The notes under the pieces were generated by a model. The model did no database searches. It had not been told where the DNA came from and saw nothing but the letters and a program-made list of their open reading frames with translations. A program made the position numbers and the translations under genes. DNA of 64,000 nt from Cutibacterium namnetense (GTDB lineage: Bacteria > Actinomycetota > Actinomycetes > Propionibacteriales > Propionibacteriaceae), in assembly GCF_001642025.1 (NCBI RefSeq), contig NZ_LWHO01000003.1:39279-103278 (forward strand), in the 5' to 3' direction. Shown piece by piece: positions 36,231-44,465 of the stretch (the stretch's first letter is position 1; the number at the start of each line of letters is the position of its first letter).

Positions 36231-36766
36231 GTTTTAACCCGACCGTATTGGTAGGAGGGCAGCTGAGGCGTTGGCGTCTCGTCATGGCCGCCATAGCTGT
36301 GCTCGGCTACGGACTCGATCAGTGGACGAAAGCTGAGGCAGTTGCCCATCTCGACCCTTACGCTCCACCAAGCTGGCTCGGTGGGTTCCTCACCTTGCGT
36401 CTGATCCGCAATCCCGGGGCGGCTTTTTCGATGGGCTCGACGGCCACTGTGCTGATCAGTCTCTTTGCGGTCGCTATGCTCGTTGCCGTATGTGTATGGG
36501 GGGTGCCTCGCGCTCGCAAGCGCTGGTCTCTTATTGCTTGTGGCATGCTCATTGCCGGGATCTGCGGCAACTTGACCGATCGGATTTTTCGAGCCCCTGG
36601 GCCATTGCGCGGCCATGTCGTCGACTTCATCAGCATGCCCCACTTCGCCGTGTTCAATGTTGCCGACATATTCATCACCTGCACTGCCATACTCGTCGTG
36701 CTGGTGACTGTTTTCGGGCATCACGAGGGCGATGCAGGTTCTCGCGCGGTAGATGACCGCTCATGA
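36227..36766 (+). CDS. lspA: lipoprotein signal peptidase (signal peptidase II)
   Basis: A 179-residue membrane aspartic protease with four helices, which cleaves diacylglyceryl-modified prolipoproteins. LGYGLDQWTKAEAV is the conserved N-terminal block, and LRLIRNPGAAFSMGS follows. The two catalytic aspartates lie in GNLTDRIF and VFNVADIFI. The GTG start at 36227 overlaps the upstream stop codon as GTGA. Likely clients in this window include the HmuT-like lipoprotein. Confidence 0.95.
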   Translation: MSFNPTVLVGGQLRRWRLVMAAIAVLGYGLDQWTKAEAVAHLDPYAPPSWLGGFLTLRLIRNPGAAFSMGSTATVLISLFAVAMLVAVCVWGVPRARKRWSLIACGMLIAGICGNLTDRIFRAPGPLRGHVVDFISMPHFAVFNVADIFITCTAILVVLVTVFGHHEGDAGSRAVDDRS

Positions 36767-36808
36767 GATGGATGACAATGTAAGGGGCCGCGAGGAGAAG
36801 GAGGAGAT

Positions 36809-37729
36809 GTGAGCATCCTGTTAATACCCGATGGCCTTGACGGGGAAAGGGTCGATGTCGCCGCCGCTCGCATGAGTGGGGTATCCCGATCCCGGATCGG
36901 CAACCTCATTGAAGAGGGCGGAGTCTTTGTGGACGGCCAACGGGTATCCCGAGCATCACTGCGAGTAGCCAGCGGTCAGATGCTTGACATTGATCTCTCT
37001 GATCCTGTCGCGACGCCGTCCATTACCCCGCAGATCGTTGAGAATATGCGGATTATCCACGACGACTCGGACATTGTCGTCGTCGATAAACCTGCCGGGG
37101 TTGCCGCCCATCCCTCCCTGGGATGGGAGGGGCCAAGTGTTGTCGAGCATCTCGCGGCAGCCGGATTCGCAATTTCTACTAGTGGGGCACCGGAGCGTCA
37201 AGGGATCGTTCAGCGTCTTGACGTCGGTACATCTGGGCTCATGGTGGTGGCCAAGAGCGAGCACGCTTATACCTTGTTGAAGCAGGCTTTTCGGGATCGC
37301 ACTGTTGACAAGGTTTATCTGGCCCTTGTGCAGGGCCATCCGGACCCGTTCGCGGGTACTATTGACGCTCCGATCGGCCGCGATCACCATCATGATTGGA
37401 AGATGGCTGTCGTCGATGGGGGCCGCCACTCGGTGACCCACTACGACACGGTGGAGGCGTTTCGGCACGCGACTTTGCTGAGAGTGCACCTTGAAACTGG
37501 TCGAACTCATCAGATTCGCGTGCACATGGCGGCGGTCAATCACCCCTGCTGTGGGGACTCGCTCTACGGCTGTGATCCAGTGCTTGCGCAGGAACTGGGT
37601 TTGCAGAGGCAGTGGTTGCATGCTGCGGAGTTGTCCTTCACTCATCCGGGCAGCGGTGAGTGGGTGACGTTTCATGCTGATCTTCCAACGGATCTCCAGC
37701 ATGCTCTCGATATGGTGAGGCAAGCCTGA
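36809..37729 (+). CDS. rluD: RluD family 23S rRNA pseudouridine synthase
   Basis: A 306-residue pseudouridine synthase with an N-terminal S4 RNA-binding domain (DGERVDVAAARMSGVSRSRIGNLIEEGGVFVDGQRV). The RluA/RluD catalytic domain has VVDKPAGVAAHPS, GIVQRLDVGTSGLMVVAK (catalytic aspartate in RLD) and ETGRTHQIRVHMAAVNHP. It lies right after lspA, a common order. The GTG start has a strong GGAGGAG. The exact rRNA position modified cannot be told from sequence alone. Confidence 0.93.
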   Translation: MSILLIPDGLDGERVDVAAARMSGVSRSRIGNLIEEGGVFVDGQRVSRASLRVASGQMLDIDLSDPVATPSITPQIVENMRIIHDDSDIVVVDKPAGVAAHPSLGWEGPSVVEHLAAAGFAISTSGAPERQGIVQRLDVGTSGLMVVAKSEHAYTLLKQAFRDRTVDKVYLALVQGHPDPFAGTIDAPIGRDHHHDWKMAVVDGGRHSVTHYDTVEAFRHATLLRVHLETGRTHQIRVHMAAVNHPCCGDSLYGCDPVLAQELGLQRQWLHAAELSFTHPGSGEWVTFHADLPTDLQHALDMVRQA

Positions 37730-37846
37730 GTAATCGCTCGGTGAGCGGTGGTCATCTGTGCACTCTGGGTGAACATCTTGTGTACATCCGGCGGTGAGTG
37801 GCGTTCTGGCTCGGGTCCGCGTTGTCTTGGGCGGTATCGTGTACGT

Positions 37847-39280
37847 GTGCGTAGAGCTAAGATTGTGAATACACTTGGGCCTGCTGTGGCCAGCCACGAC
37901 GCCATGAAGGAGCTCATGGAGGCTGGCATGAACATCGCCCGTCTCAACATGAGTCACGGCGACTACTCCGAGCATCAGGAGCGTCTCGACCTGGTTCGCT
38001 CGGTCTCGAAGGAGCTTGGTCTCAACGTGGCAGCCCTGGCCGACCTTCAGGGCCCGAAGATCCGTACCGGCCTGTTCGAGAAGGCTGAAGGAGAGTCGAA
38101 CGGCAAGATCGACCTCAAGATTGGTGACAAATTCACTATCACCACTGATGACATCCTGGGTAATCAGGAGCGCGTCTCCACTACCTTCAAGGGCCTGCCT
38201 CAGGATTGCAAGCCTGGCGACGTCATCCTCATCGACGACGGCAAGACCGTCCTCCAAGTTGACTCTGTGAGCGGCAATGACGTTAATTGTCACTGCACCG
38301 TCGCTGGCCCGGTCGGCGATCATAAGGGCATTAACCTTCCTGGTGTTGCCGTGTCCATTCCGGCTCTGACCGAGAAGGATGAGGAGAACCTGCGCTGGGC
38401 TCTCAAGGTCGGCATCGACCTTGTTGCTCTGTCTTTCGTTCGTCACGGTTCTGATATCGACCGTGTCCACGAGATCATGGACGAGGAAGGGCGTACTGTT
38501 CCCGTCATCGCCAAGCTCGAAAAGCCGCAGGCTATTGAGAACCTGGACGAGATTATTGACGCCTTTGACGCCGTCATGGTTGCCCGTGGCGATATGGCTG
38601 TCGAGTGCCCGCTCGAGGAAGTTCCGCTGATCCAGAAGCAGATCATCGAGAAGGCTCGGTTGCAGGCTAAGCCTGTCATCGTGGCCACCCAGATGCTGGA
38701 GTCGATGATCCACGCTCCTCGTCCGACCCGCGCTGAGGCCGCCGACGTAGCCAACGCCATCCTCGACGGCGCTGACGGCGTCATGACCTCCGCTGAGACC
38801 AGCGTTGGTGACTTCCCGGGTGAGACGGTGCGCACCATGGCTAAGATCGTCGAGTCCACTGAGGCTCATGGTCTGGACAAGATCGCCAAGATTGACTGGG
38901 ATCCGCACACCACCAGCGGCATCATGTCGAAGGCGGCTGCCGAGATTGCCGAGCGTGCCGAGGCTAAGTTCATTGTGGCCTTCACCAAGTCTGGTGATAC
39001 CGCCCGACGTATCGCTCGTCTGCGTCCGAGCACCCCTCTCATCGTCTTTACCCCTGACGAGACGACCACCAAGACCCTCGCGTGGGTCTGGGGCGCTCAC
39101 GCCGTCGGCACCCCGGTGTTCAAGAACTCCGAGGAACTGTACCGCTGGGTTAATGCTTATCTGCGTGATAAGGGCTTTGTGCCGGTTGGCGAGCGCGTCG
39201 TCGTGCTTTCTGGTTCCCCGATGGACATTCCGGGCAAGACCAACGATCTGCGCATCCTTCGTATCAAGGAAGATGACTGA
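37847..39280 (+). CDS. pyk: pyruvate kinase
   Basis: A 477-residue glycolytic enzyme that makes pyruvate and ATP from phosphoenolpyruvate. It shows RRAKIVNTLGPAVASHDAM, MNIARLNMSHGDYSEH, LADLQGPKIRTG and VIAKLEKPQAIENLDEIID (catalytic lysine). VMVARGDMAVECPLEEVP and MLESMIHAPRPTRAEAADVANAILDGADGVMTSAETSVGDFP follow. The start is GTG 37847. A TATCGT box (37835-37840) ends six bases before it and there is no Shine-Dalgarno, so the mRNA is probably leaderless. An in-frame ATG 99 bases upstream adds non-homologous sequence. Confidence 0.95.
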   Translation: MRRAKIVNTLGPAVASHDAMKELMEAGMNIARLNMSHGDYSEHQERLDLVRSVSKELGLNVAALADLQGPKIRTGLFEKAEGESNGKIDLKIGDKFTITTDDILGNQERVSTTFKGLPQDCKPGDVILIDDGKTVLQVDSVSGNDVNCHCTVAGPVGDHKGINLPGVAVSIPALTEKDEENLRWALKVGIDLVALSFVRHGSDIDRVHEIMDEEGRTVPVIAKLEKPQAIENLDEIIDAFDAVMVARGDMAVECPLEEVPLIQKQIIEKARLQAKPVIVATQMLESMIHAPRPTRAEAADVANAILDGADGVMTSAETSVGDFPGETVRTMAKIVESTEAHGLDKIAKIDWDPHTTSGIMSKAAAEIAERAEAKFIVAFTKSGDTARRIARLRPSTPLIVFTPDETTTKTLAWVWGAHAVGTPVFKNSEELYRWVNAYLRDKGFVPVGERVVVLSGSPMDIPGKTNDLRILRIKEDD

Positions 39281-39302
39281 TCACGGGTAGACCTCGATCG
39301 TC

Positions 39303-39740
39303 GTGACGTCCCTCATCCCACAGGGTGAGGGACGTCGTCGTCTTGTGCCGGTGGGATTGGTGTTCCTAGGTGGATGCCTAGGTACTCTTATGCGCGTCGG
39401 AATTGCCCATACCTGGCCGTCCCGGGCAGACGGTGTTCCGTGGGAGACGTTGGCTACCAATCTTGTCGGGACGTTCGCGCTGGCAACTTTGCTCGAGGTG
39501 CTCGTCCATGTTGGCCCTGACGAAGGGGTTTTTCGGGCGGTGCGGCTATGCGTTGGTACCGGACTGTTGGGTGGGTTTACGACTTATTCCACCCTCGCGG
39601 TGGAGAGTGGCCAACGTGTCATGTCAGGGCAGTGGTTCTTGGGTGTTATCTACCTCTTGATGAGCGTTCTGGCAGGTGCATTGTTGGCTGGGGTCTTGAT
39701 CGCTGCGGTGCGGCTTGTGATGAGCAAGAGGTCATCATGA
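39303..39740 (+). CDS. crcB: CrcB/Fluc fluoride channel subunit 1
   Basis: A 145-residue four-helix membrane protein of the CrcB/Fluc family, which exports fluoride. It shows LGGCLGTLMRVGIAHTWP, WETLATNLVGTFALATLLEV, and the signature GTGLLGGFTTYSTLAVESGQ. It overlaps the second crcB gene by four bases; such pairs form a heterodimeric channel. No fluoride riboswitch is seen in the 22 bases after pyk. Confidence 0.92.
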   Translation: MTSLIPQGEGRRRLVPVGLVFLGGCLGTLMRVGIAHTWPSRADGVPWETLATNLVGTFALATLLEVLVHVGPDEGVFRAVRLCVGTGLLGGFTTYSTLAVESGQRVMSGQWFLGVIYLLMSVLAGALLAGVLIAAVRLVMSKRSS

Positions 39741-40108
39741 CGATGCTGTGGGTATGCCTGGCTGGTGGTCTTGGCGCGGTGCTGCGCTTCCTGCTTGACT
39801 CGCGCATTAACTCACGATTCTCGGCGCCGGTTCCGATAGGGACTCTGGTGATCAATATGGCGGGATCATGGGTGCTGGGCTTTACCACTGCGGTGGCTCT
39901 CAACCATCTTGGGTTTTCACAGAGCCTCAAGGGTCCATTGGGCACGGGCTTTTGTGGCGGTTTTACGACCTTCAGCACAGCCTCTGTCGAAACAGCGCGT
40001 ATCGCATCTGACCGGGGAATGCGCATCGGAGTACTGCACTGCCTTGGAATGGCGATTGGGGGAGTACTGGCGGCGATCTTGGGATTGTTCCTGGGATCAC
40101 GAGTATAA
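39737..40108 (+). CDS. crcB: CrcB/Fluc fluoride channel subunit 2
   Basis: A 123-residue partner of the preceding gene, with the same four-helix plan: AGGLGAVLRFLLDSRI, PIGTLVINMAGSWVLGFTTAV, GTGFCGGFTTFSTASVET and GMAIGGVLAAILGLFLGSRV. ATG 39737 overlaps the crcB1 stop as ATGA. In dual-subunit Fluc channels the two chains insert in opposite directions. Confidence 0.92.
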   Translation: MTMLWVCLAGGLGAVLRFLLDSRINSRFSAPVPIGTLVINMAGSWVLGFTTAVALNHLGFSQSLKGPLGTGFCGGFTTFSTASVETARIASDRGMRIGVLHCLGMAIGGVLAAILGLFLGSRV

Positions 40109-40116
40109 GCCGACGG

Positions 40117-40199
40117 TGCCCGAGAGGGGAGTCGAACCCCTACGCCCGCAAGGACAACGCATTTTGAGTGCGCCGCGTCTACCATTCCGCCACTCGGGC
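40117..40199 (-). tRNA. tRNA-Leu (anticodon CAA)
   Basis: Read on the minus strand, acceptor GCCCGAG (40199-40193) pairs with CTCGGGC, followed by discriminator A at 40117. The D arm has GGCGGAATGGTAGACGC, the anticodon loop is CTCAAAA (anticodon CAA at 40166-40164), and a long variable arm TTGTCCTTGCGGGCGT is of class II type. The T arm is AGGGGTTCGACTCCCCT. It reads UUG leucine codons. The sequence after the discriminator is CC followed by G, so CCA is not fully encoded. Confidence 0.96.
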
Positions 40200-40377
40200 C
40201 GGCTCGCTTATTATGCCATAGTTGCGCCCAGATGCCGATTCGTCGTTCACGAGGACCGGTTGGGCGGGTGCTCTAGACGAGAAGATTTGCTGGTCGGGGA
40301 CATGTGCATGTGCGGCGAGACCTCACAACCACTAAGATTGAATCGAGTTGTCAACGTTCGACATGCAAGGAATCACC

Positions 40378-41010
40378 GTGAGTAAGCCACAGGACCCCAC
40401 TCGGTCGACCTCTGATTCGGGGGCAGAGGCGGAACATCCACGTGTTGTAGTCGCCGAGGACGAGGCTCTTATCCGTCTCGATCTCGTCGAGTTGCTCGAG
40501 GAGCACGGTTACGAGATCGTCGGTCAAGCTAGTGACGGCGAGGAGGCTGTCCGTCTGGCCAACGAACTCGAGCCCGATCTGATCGTCATGGATGTCAAGA
40601 TGCCCAAGATGGATGGCATCACTGCGGCCGACAAGATTGCCGAGGACCGTATCTGCGCTGTCGTCATGCTGACTGCTTTCTCACAGCGCGACCTCATCAA
40701 ACGTGCCAAGGAAGCGGGCGCGATGGCCTACGTCGTCAAGCCTTTCGATGCTTCGGATGTCATTCCGGCTATCGAGATTGCTATGGCGCGATTTGCCGAG
40801 ATCCGCGGCGTTGAGGACGAGGTCATGGACCTGGAGGAGCGCCTCGAGTCACGCAAGGTTGTCGACCAAGCCAAGGGTATTTTGCAGACCAGCCTCGATC
40901 TCACTGAGCCGGAGGCCTTCCGGTGGATCCAGAAGACCGCCATGGATCTGCGTAAGTCAATGCGAGAGGTGGCTCAGGGAGTTATCGATCACGCCGAGAA
41001 CGAGAAGTGA
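40378..41010 (+). CDS. pdtaR: ANTAR response regulator, PdtaR-like
   Basis: A 210-residue two-component regulator with an N-terminal receiver domain (VVVAEDEALIRLDLVELLEEHGY; phospho-aspartate in LIVMDVKMPKMDG; YVVKPF lysine). A coiled linker leads to a C-terminal ANTAR RNA-binding domain (DQAKGILQTSLDLTEPEAFRWIQKTAMDLRKSMREVAQGV). PdtaR works with the kinase PdtaS and acts by antitermination or on mRNA. No kinase gene lies nearby. GTG 40378 is chosen because AAGGA lies seven bases upstream; ATG 40363 is possible. TAAGAT at 40333-40338 is a likely -10 box. Confidence 0.92.
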   Translation: MSKPQDPTRSTSDSGAEAEHPRVVVAEDEALIRLDLVELLEEHGYEIVGQASDGEEAVRLANELEPDLIVMDVKMPKMDGITAADKIAEDRICAVVMLTAFSQRDLIKRAKEAGAMAYVVKPFDASDVIPAIEIAMARFAEIRGVEDEVMDLEERLESRKVVDQAKGILQTSLDLTEPEAFRWIQKTAMDLRKSMREVAQGVIDHAENEK

Positions 41011-41034
41011 TCGCAGAGCTATGTGGTCCTCTTC

Positions 41035-41448
41035 TCAGACGACCTGACAGGTCATCCTTCCAATAGCACAGATGCGGCCCTCGTCGTCGACGATCTCGAC
41101 GGTGTGGGTCGTTGTGCGTTTACCGAGATGCGCGGCTGTCGCGGTAGCGATGACCTGATGGCCGTGGGGTGGGCGTAGGTGTGAGACCGACAGCTCGATT
41201 CCGACCGCTGAATGCTCAAAGGTTCGTGCGTGGGCTATGGCTGCTAGCGACCCGGCCGTCTCCACCAGAACACCGGAACCGCCCCCGTGCCACAGGCCCA
41301 TAGGCTGGGTGTTGCCGACGAGCGGCGCCGCGACGACGCAGCGGTTAGGCGAAATTTCGCGGACTTTGACGCCGAGCTTGTCGTCAAGGGGGCTGACGAG
41401 TTCTGCCAGCCAGTCGGGAAGCGGATGTTCAGGGATCGAATACGTCAC
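41035..41448 (-). CDS. PaaI-family hotdog thioesterase
   Basis: A 137-residue hotdog-fold protein. The conserved segment MGLWHGGGSGVLVETAGSLAAIAHA contains the HGG motif and the following acidic residue used by PaaI-type acyl-CoA thioesterases. AVGIELSVSHLRPPHGHQVIATATAAHLGKRTTTHTVEI completes the second half of the fold. It is divergent from polA and convergent with pdtaR. The GTG start lies at 41448. The substrate is unknown; menaquinone-type 1,4-dihydroxy-2-naphthoyl-CoA hydrolase activity is one possibility. Confidence 0.8.
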   Translation of the reverse strand: MTYSIPEHPLPDWLAELVSPLDDKLGVKVREISPNRCVVAAPLVGNTQPMGLWHGGGSGVLVETAGSLAAIAHARTFEHSAVGIELSVSHLRPPHGHQVIATATAAHLGKRTTTHTVEIVDDEGRICAIGRMTCQVV

Positions 41449-41519
41449 AAGTGAAGCATGCCACTGTGTGCCACCTTGATCGTATCGCGTTGTCTGAGGC
41501 GTCCTCTAAAGTCAACGAT

Positions 41520-44198
41520 ATGAGCGAGACGACGCAGCCCATCCTCATGGTCCTTGACGGGCACTCGATGGCCTTTCGAGCCTTTTATGCCCTGCCGGTC
41601 GAGAACTTCACTACCTCGACGGGGCAGCACACCAATGCGGTACACGGCTTCGTCGCGATGCTTATCAGTCTGCTGCGTAATGAGAAGCCCACCCACGTTG
41701 CGGTGGCATGGGATCTTGCCGGAGGCACCTTCCGCACCACCGAGTATTCCGAGTATAAAGCTGGTCGTGCCGCCACCCCGCCGGAATTCCCCGGTCAGAT
41801 CGACCTCATTAAAGAGGTTCTCGATGCTCTTCACATCGTTCACCTGTCTAAGGAGAACTACGAGGCTGACGACATCCTCGCGACTCTGTCGACCCGGGCG
41901 ACTGCAGAAGGATTCAAGTCCTTACTGGTTTCTGGAGACCGTGACGCCATGCAGCTGGTCAATGACCAGGTGACGGTGCTGTACCCACGCAAAGGTGTTT
42001 CTGACCTCGCTCGCATGACACCGGAGACCGTCGAGGAGAAATACCTGGTGCCGCCAGCACGGTATCCGGAACTGGCAGCTTTGGTGGGGGAGAGCGCCGA
42101 CCACCTGCCCGGGGTCCCAGGGGTTGGCCCCAAGACGGCGGTGAAGTGGCTGACGGCTTATGACGGGCTGGAGAACCTTATCCGTCAGGCTGACACCGTT
42201 AGGGGAAAGGTGGGACAGTCCTTCCGTGATCACCTCGATGACGTCATCCGTAACCGCAAGCTCAATGCCTTGGTTCGCGATCTTGACCTTGACGTCACCC
42301 TGGCCGAGCTGGTCCGTCAACCTTGGGATCCCAAGGCCACCCGCGCGGTCTTTGACACCCTGGAATTTCATACCTTGTGGGACCGGGTTCGTGCCTTGGC
42401 CTCTGAATCTGATTCCGATGAAGTGGTTGCAGCTGGCGACACCCTCGAGATCTCAGGGGCCGTTGTGGAACCGGGGACATTGAGTACATGGCTGTCCGCA
42501 GCCGAAGGCCGCGTCGGCCTCGACATCACAGGTAGGTGGGGAAGCGGAACGGGAGATGTGGAAGCCGTCGCGCTGGGATGCGGTGACGGTAATGCGGTGT
42601 GGTTCGATGCTGCCGAGTTGGGCCCTGAGGATGAGAAATCCTTTGCTGCCTGGCTAGCCGACAAGGGACGTCCTAAGGCCATGCATTCGGCCAAGGGTCC
42701 GGTGGAGGCCCTCGCCGAACGCGGCTGGGAGGTCGCGGGCCTGACCTGCGACACCGAGCTGGCCTCTTACTTGCTCCATCCGGATCGTCGTGCCTACAAG
42801 TTCGACGATGCAGTGCGCACTCACCTTAACGTCACGCTGGGTGAGGCGGAAGAAGACTCTGATCAGGCCATGCTTGATTTTGAGGATGACCACTCTGTTG
42901 AGTCAATGGAGAGAGCAGTGGCCGTCACCAAGCTGGCCGACGTCGTGGAGAAGGAGGTCGGGGCGCACGGCGGGTCCGAGCTGCTGCATGACGTCGAGAT
43001 GAAGGTACAAAGGTGCCTCATCTCGATGGAGCGTGCCGGCATCGCCGTCGATACGGACACCCTTGAGGGGTTGCGCTTCGAGTTCGACGAACGGGTGACA
43101 CGAGCCCAGGAAGCCGCATGGGAAGCGGCTGGAGAGAAGATTAATCTGTCCTCGCCTAAGCAGCTGCAGGGAGTGCTCTTCGATAAGCTAGACATGCCGA
43201 AGACTCGGCGTACCAAGTCCGGGTACACCACTGACGCGGACGCTCTGGCGGGATTGTACGAAAAGACCGGGCATCCTTTCCTAGCTCATCTCCTTGAGCA
43301 TCGAGACGCCATCAAGTTGCGTCAGACCGTCGATGGGTTGCTCAAGGAGATCCGTGATGACGGCCGAGTCCACACCACATATATGCAGACGATTGCCGCG
43401 ACTGGGAGATTGTCGAGCAAGGACCCGAACCTCCAGAACATTCCGATGCGTACCGAAGAGGGACGACGCATCCGCGAAGGATTTATCGTCGGCGAGGGGT
43501 ATGAGTCTCTCCTGAGCGCTGATTACTCCCAGATTGAGATGCGGATTATGGCACACGTGTCTGGGGACCAGTCACTCATTGACGCCTTCCGATCGGGGCA
43601 GGACTTCCACACCGTGACGGCATCTCACGTATTCGGCGTTGCTCCCGAGGATGTCAGCATGGCTCAACGCTCCAAGATCAAGGCCATGAACTACGGGCTC
43701 GCCTACGGACTGAGCGCCTATGGGCTATCTAATCAGCTTAAGGTCAGCGTGGGTGAGGCTAAGGAACTCATGGCCGACTACTCCAGCCGGTTTGGAAAAG
43801 TACATGAGTACCTAGAGGAGGTCGTCGATCAGGCGCGTCGTCAGGGATACACCGAGACCCTCCTAGGACGTCGTCGCTACCTGCCGGATCTCACTTCAAC
43901 GAACCGTCAGCGCCGAGACATGGCCGAGCGCGCCGCCCTCAACGCTCCCATCCAGGGATCGGCAGCTGACCTCATCAAGCTGGCTATGCTCGCCACCGAT
44001 CAGAAACTCGCTGAGGCAGCTTTGAAGAGCCGGGTGCTGTTGCAGGTGCATGATGAATTAATCCTTGAGATTGCCAAGGGTGAAGAGGAGAAGGTTCGCG
44101 AGATCGTTACCGACGCTATGGAGCACGCCATGGAGCTATCGGTTCCGTTGACGGTATCGATAGGGGTAGGACGGTCCTGGTTCGATGCTGCGCACTGA
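41520..44198 (+). CDS. polA: DNA polymerase I
   Basis: An 892-residue repair and replication polymerase. The 5'-3' nuclease domain fills roughly the first 290 residues (VLDGHSMAFRAFYAL; YEADDILATLS; VSGDRDAMQLV; GVPGVGPKTAVKWL). The middle 3'-5' exonuclease-like domain is degenerate: where active enzymes have D-x-E, it has GLDITGRWG, so proofreading is probably lost, as is usual in actinobacteria. The polymerase domain has motif A LLSADYSQIEMRIMAH, motif B RSKIKAMNYGLAYGLS and motif C LLQVHDELILE. ATG 41520 follows TAAAGT (41507-41512) by seven bases, so it is likely leaderless. In-frame codons upstream overlap the divergent gene. Confidence 0.96.
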   Translation: MSETTQPILMVLDGHSMAFRAFYALPVENFTTSTGQHTNAVHGFVAMLISLLRNEKPTHVAVAWDLAGGTFRTTEYSEYKAGRAATPPEFPGQIDLIKEVLDALHIVHLSKENYEADDILATLSTRATAEGFKSLLVSGDRDAMQLVNDQVTVLYPRKGVSDLARMTPETVEEKYLVPPARYPELAALVGESADHLPGVPGVGPKTAVKWLTAYDGLENLIRQADTVRGKVGQSFRDHLDDVIRNRKLNALVRDLDLDVTLAELVRQPWDPKATRAVFDTLEFHTLWDRVRALASESDSDEVVAAGDTLEISGAVVEPGTLSTWLSAAEGRVGLDITGRWGSGTGDVEAVALGCGDGNAVWFDAAELGPEDEKSFAAWLADKGRPKAMHSAKGPVEALAERGWEVAGLTCDTELASYLLHPDRRAYKFDDAVRTHLNVTLGEAEEDSDQAMLDFEDDHSVESMERAVAVTKLADVVEKEVGAHGGSELLHDVEMKVQRCLISMERAGIAVDTDTLEGLRFEFDERVTRAQEAAWEAAGEKINLSSPKQLQGVLFDKLDMPKTRRTKSGYTTDADALAGLYEKTGHPFLAHLLEHRDAIKLRQTVDGLLKEIRDDGRVHTTYMQTIAATGRLSSKDPNLQNIPMRTEEGRRIREGFIVGEGYESLLSADYSQIEMRIMAHVSGDQSLIDAFRSGQDFHTVTASHVFGVAPEDVSMAQRSKIKAMNYGLAYGLSAYGLSNQLKVSVGEAKELMADYSSRFGKVHEYLEEVVDQARRQGYTETLLGRRRYLPDLTSTNRQRRDMAERAALNAPIQGSAADLIKLAMLATDQKLAEAALKSRVLLQVHDELILEIAKGEEEKVREIVTDAMEHAMELSVPLTVSIGVGRSWFDAAH

Positions 44199-44224
44199 TT
44201 GGCGACGATAACCAGTACCAGTTA

Positions 44225-44257
44225 CGAGGGGGCACGGGGTACCCGTGTTACCCCTCG
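44225..44257 (+). terminator. hairpin after polA
   Basis: A two-part hairpin: CGAGGGG (44225-44231) pairs with CCCCTCG (44251-44257), and the inner CACGGG pairs with CCCGTG. It lies 27 bases after the polA stop. There is no T-run. The remaining bases up to 44410 show no gene. Confidence 0.6.
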
Positions 44258-44410
44258 CACCTTCGACCCCTACGTCGTGTCGAACCGCGCGGGATCGACA
44301 CGACCATTGTGAACGCGTAACTTATGGGCACAGCGCGTTTCGGGTGGCGGGGTGGTTTGTGATTCGATGCGGACACCACCCCGGTTGACTAGGGGCGCTG
44401 GTAGGACAGC

Positions 44411-44446
44411 GAAAAAGCCCGGCCCAACCGAAGGGGACTGGGCCGG
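44411..44446 (-). terminator. intrinsic terminator of the dehydrogenase gene
   Basis: Read on the minus strand, CCGGCCCA (44446-44439), a 12-base loop and TGGGCCGG (44426-44419) are followed by GC and five T (44416-44412). It is a classic stem and T-run, 20 bases after the stop codon at 44466. Confidence 0.85.
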
Positions 44447-44465
44447 AACATTTGGACTGGATTGA

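Noticed and set aside
36956-39100. A 714-codon open frame on the minus strand across rluD and pyk
   Set aside because: It lies wholly antisense to two clear enzymes and its sequence has no recognisable fold. High GC and codon bias make such long shadow frames common.
39281-39302. Possible fluoride riboswitch before the crcB pair
   Set aside because: Only 22 bases separate pyk from crcB, and the aptamer consensus is not present there or at the end of pyk.
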